Part shown: positions 1 to 6,145 of the stretch, one piece after another
Layout of the letters: the number at the start of each line of letters is the position of its first letter
How positions within the stretch are numbered: position 1 is the first letter of the stretch
Source of the DNA: Methanomassiliicoccaceae archaeon
GTDB lineage: Archaea; Thermoplasmatota; Thermoplasmata; Methanomassiliicoccales; Methanomethylophilaceae
DNA: 10,707 nt
Reading direction: 5' to 3'
Assembly (NCBI GenBank): GCA_016282555.1
Contig: JAEEKU010000070.1
Coordinates: 1 to 10,707, forward strand
Program-made: the position numbers and the translations under genes
Notes under the pieces: generated by a model
Told to the model about the DNA's origin: nothing
The model's database searches: none
What the model saw: the letters and a program-made list of their open reading frames with translations, nothing else

Positions 1-1209
1 GGCTGGCTGAACGACGCCTTCGGAGAGCTCGGCGAGAACGTGGGCGAATGGTGCGAAAACAACGACGTCGATCCCGTCCTCGCCGGACTGCTCGTCGACG
101 GAATAATAGGCGGAGTCGGAGCCGTTCTCGGATTCCTGCCCCAGATGATCATACTGTTCATCTGTCTCGTCATCCTGGAGGAAATCGGATACATGGCGCG
201 CGTCGCGTTCGTCATGGATCGTATCTTCAGATACTTCAACCTCTCCGGAAAATCTTTCATACCTCTGCTCGTGGGAACCGGGTGCGGAATACCCGGGATA
301 ATGTCCACGCGCACGATCGAAACCGAATCGGACCGCCGCATCACGGCTATGACCGTGACGTTCATGCCCTGCGGGGCGAAGCTCCCGGTCATTTCCGCCA
401 TCGCCGGAGCCCTGTCCGGAAGCTGGTGGATCGCCATCTACTCGTATGCCGGCGGAATAGTTCTCGTCATCATATCCGGAATAATCCTGAAGAAATTCAG
501 ACACCTGGCCGGAACTCCCGCCCCGTTCATTATGGAGCTTCCCCCGTACCATGCGCCCTCGTTCTTCACCAGCGCCAAGACCGTTCTCGACAGAGCCTGG
601 GCGTTCGTGAAGAAGGCGGGAACGATAATCCTGCTCACTTCGATCCTGATATGGTTCCTGTCCCGCTTCGATCTCTCCCTGCAGTACATCGAATCGGACG
701 ATCTCGGCGGTTCGATTCTCGCCGCGTTCGGAAGCGCTCTTTCGTATCTCTTCGTACCGCTCGGATGGGGAGACAGCTGGGAGCTCGCCGCTGCGTCCGT
801 CACCGGACTTATCGCGAAGGAGAATCTCGTCGCTACTCTGGGAATCGTTCTGTTGGGCGACGGAGAAGCGGAGGAGGAGCTGATATCGGCCGCGCTGTCG
901 GGAATGCTTTCGCAGTCCGCGATACTGGCGTTCTTTACCTTCAACATGTTCTGCGCCCCGTGCTTCGCCGCGATCGGAGCGATGCACAGAGAGCTCGGAT
1001 CGTGGAAATACACGGGGATAGCGGCGCTCTATCAGTGCGTCCTCGCGTATTTCGTGTCGACCATAGTGTACGTGATCGCGGGAACCCTGGCGGGCGATCC
1101 GGTGGAATGGTATTCTTACCTTTTCGCCGCCGTAAACGCCGTCATTCTGGCTTACGTCCTCGCGGCGAGAGATCCCTTCAGGCAGCTCGGCGGGGAGGGG
1201 GCGGAATGA
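1..1209 (+). CDS. feoB: FeoB ferrous iron transporter, C-terminal part (5' end outside window)
   Basis: FeoB imports Fe(II) across the cytoplasmic membrane, using an N-terminal G domain and a polytopic C-terminal membrane domain. Only the last 402 residues are here; the frame is open from base 1, so the G domain and first helices lie upstream. The segment FLPQMIILFICLVILEEIGY followed by YMARVAFVMDRI and GKSFIPLL is typical of the FeoB membrane core. The first Gate motif reads GTGCGIPGIMSTRTI (about nt 274-318), where many bacterial homologues have GFGCNVPA. The second Gate region, MFCAPCFAAIGAMHRE (about nt 946-993), carries the Cys-x-x-Cys expected near the C-terminus. RAWAFVKKAGTIILLTSILIW is another conserved FeoB stretch. 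The stop codon overlaps the start of the downstream small Cys-rich gene, so the two are almost certainly co-transcribed. No feoA is visible in the window. Identification is secure; the metal (Fe2+) is inferred from the family. Confidence -1.
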   Translation, partial: GWLNDAFGELGENVGEWCENNDVDPVLAGLLVDGIIGGVGAVLGFLPQMIILFICLVILEEIGYMARVAFVMDRIFRYFNLSGKSFIPLLVGTGCGIPGIMSTRTIETESDRRITAMTVTFMPCGAKLPVISAIAGALSGSWWIAIYSYAGGIVLVIISGIILKKFRHLAGTPAPFIMELPPYHAPSFFTSAKTVLDRAWAFVKKAGTIILLTSILIWFLSRFDLSLQYIESDDLGGSILAAFGSALSYLFVPLGWGDSWELAAASVTGLIAKENLVATLGIVLLGDGEAEEELISAALSGMLSQSAILAFFTFNMFCAPCFAAIGAMHRELGSWKYTGIAALYQCVLAYFVSTIVYVIAGTLAGDPVEWYSYLFAAVNAVILAYVLAARDPFRQLGGEGAE

Positions 1210-1385
1210 GCGCCGGCACCCTGATCGTTGCAGCGATCATCCTGCTTCTCGCCGTTTCCGCGGCAGCCGTTCTGCTGCGCGACAGAGCCCGCGGGAAAAA
1301 CAGCTGCGGATGCAACTGCAAGGGGTGCTCCGGATGCTCCGGAACCAACGTCACCATCGGTGAAAACGGCGATTCCAGATACTGA
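1206..1385 (+). CDS. FeoB-associated Cys-rich membrane protein, 59 aa
   Basis: This is a 59-residue protein with one N-terminal transmembrane helix (about residues 5-24) and a short basic stretch (RDRARGK). A cytosolic Cys cluster follows, CGCNCKGCSGC at residues 34-44, with five cysteines. The layout matches the family of FeoB-associated Cys-rich membrane proteins encoded directly after feoB in many anaerobes, thought to assist iron handling or delivery at the transporter. The start ATG overlaps the feoB stop (ATGA) and is preceded by a purine-rich GGGGAGGGGG ribosome-binding region, so translation is probably coupled. The exact role is not established, and metal binding by the cysteines is an inference. 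It is the last gene of the feo unit, as shown by the terminator immediately downstream. Confidence -1.
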   Translation: MSAGTLIVAAIILLLAVSAAAVLLRDRARGKNSCGCNCKGCSGCSGTNVTIGENGDSRY

Positions 1386-1396
1386 AACCTTTTCAG

Positions 1397-1421
1397 AAGG
1401 GGGATTCCGGTCCCCCTTTTT
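1397..1421 (+). terminator. Hairpin plus T-tract terminator after the feo unit
   Basis: An 8-bp perfect inverted repeat (AAGGGGGA / TCCCCCTT) with a 6-nt loop is followed by five T residues. It lies 12 nt after the stop of the Cys-rich gene. The form is that of an intrinsic terminator, and the T-run alone would also serve archaeal RNA polymerase. Confidence -1.
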
Positions 1422-1428
1422 CATAAAG

Positions 1429-1436
1429 TATAATTT
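1429..1436 (+). promoter_or_regulatory. TATA-like box before the transglutaminase-like gene
   Basis: TATAATTT lies just after the feo terminator and about 35 nt upstream of the ATG at 1467. With archaeal spacing, the transcript would begin about 9 nt before that ATG. No clear Shine-Dalgarno site is present. Placement is by pattern only. Confidence -1.
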
Positions 1437-1466
1437 CTCCCTTGCGGTTTCCCGTACGGTGTCCGT

Positions 1467-2810
1467 ATGCACAAAGGGTTCTACGTCATGGCGATTCTGG
1501 TTCTCGGTTCGGGAGCGTTCGGCAGTTTCATTCTGGCAACCGAACCGTCGATGGTCTTCGGGTTCGACATCGATCCGGAATTTGATGAGGGAATCGAGAG
1601 AGTATACGGTTCCGGACATTACTGGGAGGGGGATCCCGTCACGCTCTCGGCCGAGATGAAAAACGGATACCTCTTCGACGGCTGGTACGATACAGACGGA
1701 AGACTGCTGAGCGGCCAGGAGGACTATTTCTTCTACGCGTACGAAACGGAGCTGTTCGCGCGCAGCATACGCGGAGCCTATATACACATAGACAGCATGG
1801 AAGGAATACTGGCTACGGAAAGCGATACCTATCATCTCGGCGAACAGATCTCCGTATACGCCGTGGACGCCGGAAAGGGATCTCCGGCATTCTCGGGATG
1901 GTATTCCGCCGACGGAAAACTCCTTTCCAGGAATTACGAATACAAATTCAAAGCGTCTTCCGACATGCATCTGGTGGAGAGAAGTGGCAGCTCCTTCTAC
2001 GACGGCGACAACCTTCTGGAATGGAAATTCGATAAAACTCCGGGTTATCAGGACATTTCCGTCACAATTTACGACGATTATTCCGGAGATTACATTTCCT
2101 CATCCTCTTCGTATTCCGGAACGATGAAACTCATCCCGGGAAAATACCGCGCGGAGGCCGAGGAGATTTCGCCGGACGGAACCGTGAAGACTTCGTCGGA
2201 GACGTACGAAATCAAAGGGGACATAAAACGCACCTACTACTGGATATACAACCACAAAGTGTACAGTCTTTCCTGGACAGCGGGTTATGGCGAGTACACA
2301 TCATTCCTGAATTCCGGAGTAGATCGCTGGCCGTACAGCGACGACGAGAGGATAGCTTTCGCCGAGCACAGCTCGTCCGGCATCAGATCCCTGGCGTCCG
2401 CGTTAGGTACCGTTACTTACGGGATGACGGACAACGAGCGCGCGGACTGCGTCCTGAAATTCGTCCAGCGCTGCACGGAATACGAGTACGACGACGATTA
2501 CGCGGGCGAGGAGGAATACTGGAAGTTCCCGATGGAAACCATTATCCAGAGGTCCGGGGACTGCGAGGACACCTCGCTCTTGTACTGCGCGCTGATGAGA
2601 GAGCTGGGCTATGCGACGGTTCTGCTCATCTACGACGACTACGACGAGGGGCATGCGGCATCGGGAGTCGCCCTGGATTACGTCAAAGACGGGGTCTATT
2701 ACACCAAGGCCGGAAAGAAGTTCTACTACTGCGAGACTACCAGCGACTCCATGATGGTCGGAGACTGTCCGGACGAATACGACTCCGCGACCGTGCTTCT
2801 CATTCCTTGA
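1467..2810 (+). CDS. Exported InlB B-repeat and transglutaminase-like domain protein, 447 aa
   Basis: An N-terminal hydrophobic segment (about residues 5-24) acts as signal peptide or membrane anchor, so the rest is probably outside the cell. Residues about 50-172 hold two InlB/Listeria-Bacteroides-type B-repeats. Each has a GW motif (DGWYDTDGRLLS at 71-82 and SGWYSADGKLLS at 143-154) and the two are spaced 72 residues apart. A beta-rich, Tyr/Ser-rich region follows (about 175-260). The C-terminal domain (about 290-447) is transglutaminase-like: GDCEDTS places the nucleophile at Cys366, DEGHAASG gives His396, and YYCETTS supplies the probable third residue, Glu423. Family knowledge allows either peptide/isopeptide hydrolysis or crosslinking; the substrate cannot be read from sequence. 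Start at 1467 keeps the basic MHK before the hydrophobic stretch; ATG at 1488 is a possible alternative. The gene has its own promoter and overlaps the convergent membrane-protein gene by 11 bp. Such repeat-rich exported proteins are frequent in gut archaea. Confidence -1.
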   Translation: MHKGFYVMAILVLGSGAFGSFILATEPSMVFGFDIDPEFDEGIERVYGSGHYWEGDPVTLSAEMKNGYLFDGWYDTDGRLLSGQEDYFFYAYETELFARSIRGAYIHIDSMEGILATESDTYHLGEQISVYAVDAGKGSPAFSGWYSADGKLLSRNYEYKFKASSDMHLVERSGSSFYDGDNLLEWKFDKTPGYQDISVTIYDDYSGDYISSSSSYSGTMKLIPGKYRAEAEEISPDGTVKTSSETYEIKGDIKRTYYWIYNHKVYSLSWTAGYGEYTSFLNSGVDRWPYSDDERIAFAEHSSSGIRSLASALGTVTYGMTDNERADCVLKFVQRCTEYEYDDDYAGEEEYWKFPMETIIQRSGDCEDTSLLYCALMRELGYATVLLIYDDYDEGHAASGVALDYVKDGVYYTKAGKKFYYCETTSDSMMVGDCPDEYDSATVLLIP

Positions 2811-2991
2811 ATCGCGCCGAGCGCATGCGGATCAGCATGAAGATCAGAACCGCTACCACGGCGACGGCGACCGCCGCGGAGACGGTGCCCAGAATCTCTA
2901 TGTATCCGGGGAACAGCGCTATCGCGAACGACATTATTATCAGAACCAGCGCCAGAGCGAAAGCCAGCTTCACGAGGGGGCCCTTAACCAT
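2800..2991 (-). CDS. Small two-helix membrane protein, 63 aa
   Basis: I do not recognise a family. The protein has two hydrophobic helices (about residues 8-28 and 33-54) joined by a short turn, FPGYIE. It has a basic N-terminus (MVKGPLVK) and a basic C-terminal tail (RMRSARFKE), suggesting a hairpin membrane protein with both ends in the cytoplasm. A coding assignment is supported by the clean two-helix pattern, by a TATA-like box 25 nt upstream of the ATG, and by a gene-sized gap otherwise unexplained between two plus-strand genes. The last 11 bp overlap the 3' end of the convergent transglutaminase-like gene. Function is unknown. Confidence -1.
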   Translation of the reverse strand: MVKGPLVKLAFALALVLIIMSFAIALFPGYIEILGTVSAAVAVAVVAVLIFMLIRMRSARFKE

Positions 2992-3012
2992 GCTCCCGTA
3001 ACCGCATCCGCC

Positions 3013-3019
3013 AATATAA
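3013..3019 (-). promoter_or_regulatory. TATA-like box for the minus-strand membrane protein
   Basis: On the minus strand the sequence reads TTATATT, centred 25 nt before the ATG at 2991. This is the spacing expected for a leaderless archaeal transcript. It sits in the 69-bp divergent intergenic region shared with the Sel1-repeat gene. Confidence -1.
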
Positions 3020-3032
3020 TTTCCGCTGGACA

Positions 3033-3040
3033 GATATATT
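3033..3040 (+). promoter_or_regulatory. TATA-like box for the Sel1-repeat gene
   Basis: GATATATT is centred about 24 nt before the ATG at 3061. This fits a leaderless or nearly leaderless transcript. It lies about 20 bp from the opposed minus-strand box, so the two divergent genes may be co-regulated. Confidence -1.
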
Positions 3041-3060
3041 CAGAACGCTTCTTCCGGGGC

Positions 3061-3987
3061 ATGAGAGATCCCGGGGAGCTCTGCCAGGAAGCCGTATCGA
3101 TATTCTTTGACAAACCCGCCGAAGCGTACGAACTGTTCAGAGAAGCGGCTCTCCAGGGCTATCCCAACGCGTTTTTCGGGATCGCCGAGATGAAGATGTC
3201 GGGCCTTCTGGAGGAACCCGATCCGGAAGCCGCGGCCGAACTGTACAGAATAGCCGCCGAGGCGGGCCATCCTCCGTCCATGTACAGGCTCGGAATGCTG
3301 TATTCCGGAACCGCCGGTTACGCAGAGAATCCGGAGGAATGCAGAAAATGGATGAAAGCGGCCGCGGATTCCGGAATGACGGAAGCCTTTTCCGAAATAG
3401 CCGATATTCTTCTGTGCGGGTACGGGGGGCCGGAGGATCCCGCCGGCGCGATAGGATATCTTGAAAAATCCGCGGAACAGGACGCCGTTTCCGCTTTCAA
3501 ACTGGGATGTCTGTATGCGGACGGGGTGGGAACCGCGGCCGATGCCGGAAAATCCGCAGGATACTTCGTCTCCGCGGCGGAGAGGGGAGTTCCGGAAGCC
3601 CAGTACAAGGTGGGCACGATGGTCCGCGACGGAACGATCAAGTCTTCCGTCCCGGCGGAGCAGTGGTTCGGGAAAGCCTCCGACAGCGGATTCGCCGCGG
3701 CCACTTTCGCTCTGGCGAACATGTATTACGAGGGCGCCGGCGTCGGGAAAGATCCGGAAAAAGCTTTCTCTTTATACAGCAGAGCGGCCGGTTCCGGCGA
3801 TGCCGATGCTCTTTTCATGAAGGCGCGCATGATGTTTTCCGGAATAGGAACCGAAAAAAACACCGAAGAGGCGCTGAAACTGTTCGCCGAATCCGCATCC
3901 CGGGGAAACAGATATTCTCAGGAATTCATAGAAACGGTTATGAGGGGGCAGAACGCCCAAATCATAAAAATCGACGGCGCAAAATGA
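3061..3987 (+). CDS. Sel1-repeat (TPR-like) protein, 308 aa
   Basis: Almost the whole protein is built of Sel1-like repeats, helical hairpins of about 36 residues that act as protein-protein interaction scaffolds. Recognisable units include AAELYRIAAEAGHPPSMYRLG, GYLEKSAEQDAVSAFKLG with LYADGVG, GYFVSAAERGVPEAQYKVG, and FSLYSRAAGSGDADALFMKA with MMFSGIGTEKN. About seven to eight units span residues 18-295. There is no signal peptide or membrane helix, so a cytosolic adaptor is expected. It has its own TATA-like box and a short T-run after the stop, so it is probably transcribed separately from the Hsp70 operon, although that operon starts only 64 nt downstream in the same direction. A functional link to the chaperone genes is possible because Sel1/TPR proteins commonly act as chaperone adaptors, but the sequence does not prove it. 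Confidence -1.
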   Translation: MRDPGELCQEAVSIFFDKPAEAYELFREAALQGYPNAFFGIAEMKMSGLLEEPDPEAAAELYRIAAEAGHPPSMYRLGMLYSGTAGYAENPEECRKWMKAAADSGMTEAFSEIADILLCGYGGPEDPAGAIGYLEKSAEQDAVSAFKLGCLYADGVGTAADAGKSAGYFVSAAERGVPEAQYKVGTMVRDGTIKSSVPAEQWFGKASDSGFAAATFALANMYYEGAGVGKDPEKAFSLYSRAAGSGDADALFMKARMMFSGIGTEKNTEEALKLFAESASRGNRYSQEFIETVMRGQNAQIIKIDGAK

Positions 3988-3990
3988 CCG

Positions 3991-3995
3991 TTTTT
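3991..3995 (+). terminator. Short T-run after the Sel1-repeat gene
   Basis: Five consecutive T residues lie 3 nt after the stop codon, without a hairpin. Oligo-T runs can terminate archaeal RNA polymerase. The evidence is weak and rests on position. Confidence -1.
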
Positions 3996-4021
3996 AACCC
4001 GCGATGAACTCGGAAACAACC

Positions 4022-4027
4022 TTTAAA
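4022..4027 (+). promoter_or_regulatory. TATA-like box for the Hsp70 operon
   Basis: TTTAAA is preceded by a purine-rich GGAAACAA stretch resembling a BRE. Its centre is 27-28 nt upstream of the ATG at 4052, the archaeal spacing for a leaderless start. It therefore argues for 4052 rather than the in-frame ATG at 4004, which lies upstream of the box and has no ribosome-binding site. Confidence -1.
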
Positions 4028-4051
4028 GCGGTAATAGATATACGGAAAAGC

Positions 4052-6130
4052 ATGGTCAGAATCGGCTTGGACCTCGGCACAACCTTCTCGGCAATATCCA
4101 TTTACGACGGCAGACACAACCCCCGGCTTCTCAAGGACATAGACGGAAGAGTCCTCACTCCGTCTATCGTATCCTTCCAGAACAGAGGGGTAACGGCGGG
4201 ATACAACGCATACATCAAACTGCTGGAAGGGAGCCCTTACTGCTATACCGCGTTCAAAACGTATATGGGCAGCAGAGATATAGAATACTGCGACGATCTG
4301 GGCAACAAGTACTCCCCGGAGGATCTGTCCCAGATACTGGTCGATCATCTTCTGAAAAAAGTCCGTGCTGATTACCCCGGGGAAAAAATCGAAGTGATAG
4401 TTACTGTTCCCGCGTATTTCGATGACGTCCAGCGCACCCAGACCATAAACGCCGTCGAGAGATGCGGTGTCACGGTTTTAAGAGATGTCAACGAGCCCAC
4501 TGCCGCCGCGTACTATTACGGGTTCGAACTCGACGACAGGACCACGATGGTGTACGATCTCGGAGGAGGCACCTTCGATGTCAGCATCATCAAAAACGTC
4601 ATGGACGGCAATGTCAGGGAAATCGAGGTCGTCGGGACTTTAGGGGATCATAATCTCGGGGGAAGAGACTGGGACGAGCTCATCATGAATCATGCCTGCG
4701 AAAAGTTCGTCGCGGACTGTTCCAGTCTGGATCCCAGAGCCGATGAGGATCCGTCCGTGTCCGAGAGACTTCTTCAGGCAGCCGAAACGGCCAAAAGGAG
4801 ACTGTCCGAAGCCGACGAGGCAGTTATAGTAATAGATTACTTCCAGAGGCGCGAGTACGAGATAACCAGAAAAGAATTTTACGACATGTCCTGCGGGCTT
4901 ATGAACAGAACTCTGGATATCTGCGAAAAACTTCTCAAGGAATGCAAAATGAAATGGGGAGACATCGACGAGCTGCTTCTCGTCGGCGGTTCCTGCAGGA
5001 TGCCCATAATCGCCGATTACCTGAGGAACAATCTTTCCGGGGAGACGGCAGTCGTATGTCATGACGATACCAACGAATACGCCGTCGCATACGGCGCTTC
5101 GATGCTTTCCTATTTCTTCAACACCGGTATATCTCCGAAGAAACTGATGGATATAACCTCTCACAGTCTGGGGCTCCTTACACAGTCCGCAGACGGAAAA
5201 AGATTCCAGAATACGATAATGGTGAAGCGCGGCTCCAAAATACCCGCCAACAGCATCACCAGAGAGAGATTCAGGCTGGAGCGCAGCAACACGACCGATC
5301 ATATAGATGTCTATCTGTTCGAAGGGGAATCCGATATTCCGGCGGAATGCCGCTGCGTTAAAAAATCTGTAATAACCGGATTCGAAAACGAAGGTCTCGG
5401 CGTTGATATCGATATCGAGGTCGGTTACGATGCCAGCGGAATAGCGATCGTAAACGCGTTCAAAGACGGCAATCCCCTTACATCGGAGAACAGGCCGGTC
5501 GAAGACGATATAAGCTGGATGTCCCGTCCCCCGTCGGAGAGGAATCTCAGACCGGTAAAAGACATAATATTCTGCGTGGACACCTCCAACAGCATGAACG
5601 AAAAACACTCGGACAAACTCTCTAGACTGGACAATGCTAACGACAACATCAGGGAGCTGGTCAGCGGCCTGGATGCCGGCATCAGGTATTCTCTCGTAAC
5701 CTATGCGCAGACCGGAATGATCAAATGCGTTCAGGTAGGAAGAGACGAACTGGTCAGTTCTTTAGTGCGGAGGCAGAATTCATTCGTGAAAGCTATTAAA
5801 AATGAAGGCGGAACCACTGCGGATCCGCTGATCAAGGCCGAGGAGATTCTGGAGGATCGCGGAAGGTGCGGGGATGAGAAACTCAGAATGAACAAGGATA
5901 ATACGCTTATCATTCTTCTGACCGACGGGGAATGGGAATTCCATAAAGAAGAAGACGTCAAACTGACCGCCAGGCGTCTTATGAGCAAGGGCGTCAGGAT
6001 ATTCGCCGCGGGCATCGCCGATGCGAATCTGGATGTTCTCAGGGAAATATCCACTTACGAGGGCGAGATAACTGTCCAAAACGTATTCGATGACGCATTC
6101 CGTACCATCGCGACGCACATTCAGAACTGA
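4052..6130 (+). CDS. Hsp70 ATPase fused to a C-terminal von Willebrand A domain, 692 aa
   Basis: The N-terminal ATPase domain (about 1-358) has the Hsp70 signatures in order. These are DLGTTFSA (7-14), Lys69 in AFKTYMG at the place of DnaK Lys70, TVPAYFDDVQRTQT, VNEPTAAAYYYGF, YDLGGGTFDVSII (168-180), LGGRDWDE, ETAKRRLS, and the adenosine motif LLVGGSCRMPII (309-320). ATP turnover is therefore likely. A short beta substrate-binding-like part follows (DITSHSLGLLT, about 366-475). The usual helical lid is absent. Instead residues about 503-690 form a vWA domain with complete MIDAS: D510-x-S512-x-S514, Thr588/589 in GGTTAD, and Asp625 in LLTDGEW. The fusion suggests metal-dependent partner binding in place of, or added to, lid-controlled client binding. 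It is not the housekeeping dnaK. Start 4052 is chosen because MVRIGLDLGTT matches normal Hsp70 N-termini and fits the TATA box; ATG 4004 would add 16 residues. It is the first gene of the chaperone/GTPase operon. Confidence -1.
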   Translation: MVRIGLDLGTTFSAISIYDGRHNPRLLKDIDGRVLTPSIVSFQNRGVTAGYNAYIKLLEGSPYCYTAFKTYMGSRDIEYCDDLGNKYSPEDLSQILVDHLLKKVRADYPGEKIEVIVTVPAYFDDVQRTQTINAVERCGVTVLRDVNEPTAAAYYYGFELDDRTTMVYDLGGGTFDVSIIKNVMDGNVREIEVVGTLGDHNLGGRDWDELIMNHACEKFVADCSSLDPRADEDPSVSERLLQAAETAKRRLSEADEAVIVIDYFQRREYEITRKEFYDMSCGLMNRTLDICEKLLKECKMKWGDIDELLLVGGSCRMPIIADYLRNNLSGETAVVCHDDTNEYAVAYGASMLSYFFNTGISPKKLMDITSHSLGLLTQSADGKRFQNTIMVKRGSKIPANSITRERFRLERSNTTDHIDVYLFEGESDIPAECRCVKKSVITGFENEGLGVDIDIEVGYDASGIAIVNAFKDGNPLTSENRPVEDDISWMSRPPSERNLRPVKDIIFCVDTSNSMNEKHSDKLSRLDNANDNIRELVSGLDAGIRYSLVTYAQTGMIKCVQVGRDELVSSLVRRQNSFVKAIKNEGGTTADPLIKAEEILEDRGRCGDEKLRMNKDNTLIILLTDGEWEFHKEEDVKLTARRLMSKGVRIFAAGIADANLDVLREISTYEGEITVQNVFDDAFRTIATHIQN

Positions 6131-6132
6131 AC

Positions 6133-6139
6133 GGAAGTG
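6133..6139 (+). promoter_or_regulatory. Shine-Dalgarno site that favours start 6146
   Basis: GGAAGTG differs from the GGAGGTG anti-16S complement by one base and ends 6 nt before the ATG at 6146. The in-frame GTG at 6137 lies inside this site, so it is less likely to be the true start. Confidence -1.
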
Positions 6140-6145
6140 TTCCTG

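Noticed and set aside
48..1205. Plus-strand frame upstream of and continuous with the FeoB-associated small protein
   Set aside because: The translation before residue 1 of the 59-aa protein is Arg/His-rich out-of-frame feoB. The real gene starts at 1206 with a ribosome-binding site.
1152..1970. Long minus-strand open frame (272 codons) across the end of feoB and the start of the transglutaminase-like gene
   Set aside because: It crosses a terminator, a promoter and three well-supported plus-strand genes, and its translation shows no recognisable domain. It is a by-product of the codon bias of the real genes.
1780..1990. Possible DNA-level tandem repeat for the two B-repeats
   Set aside because: The two units are similar only as protein motifs (GWY, DG, LLS). 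The DNA has diverged too far to call a nucleotide repeat.
4640..5608. Minus-strand open frame of 322 codons inside the Hsp70-vWA gene
   Set aside because: It is fully antisense to conserved Hsp70 motifs and shows no domain, promoter or ribosome-binding site of its own.
4052..6130. Housekeeping dnaK
   Set aside because: The C-terminal vWA, missing helical lid and atypical gene partners do not fit the standard DnaK protein, so the dnaK symbol was not used.
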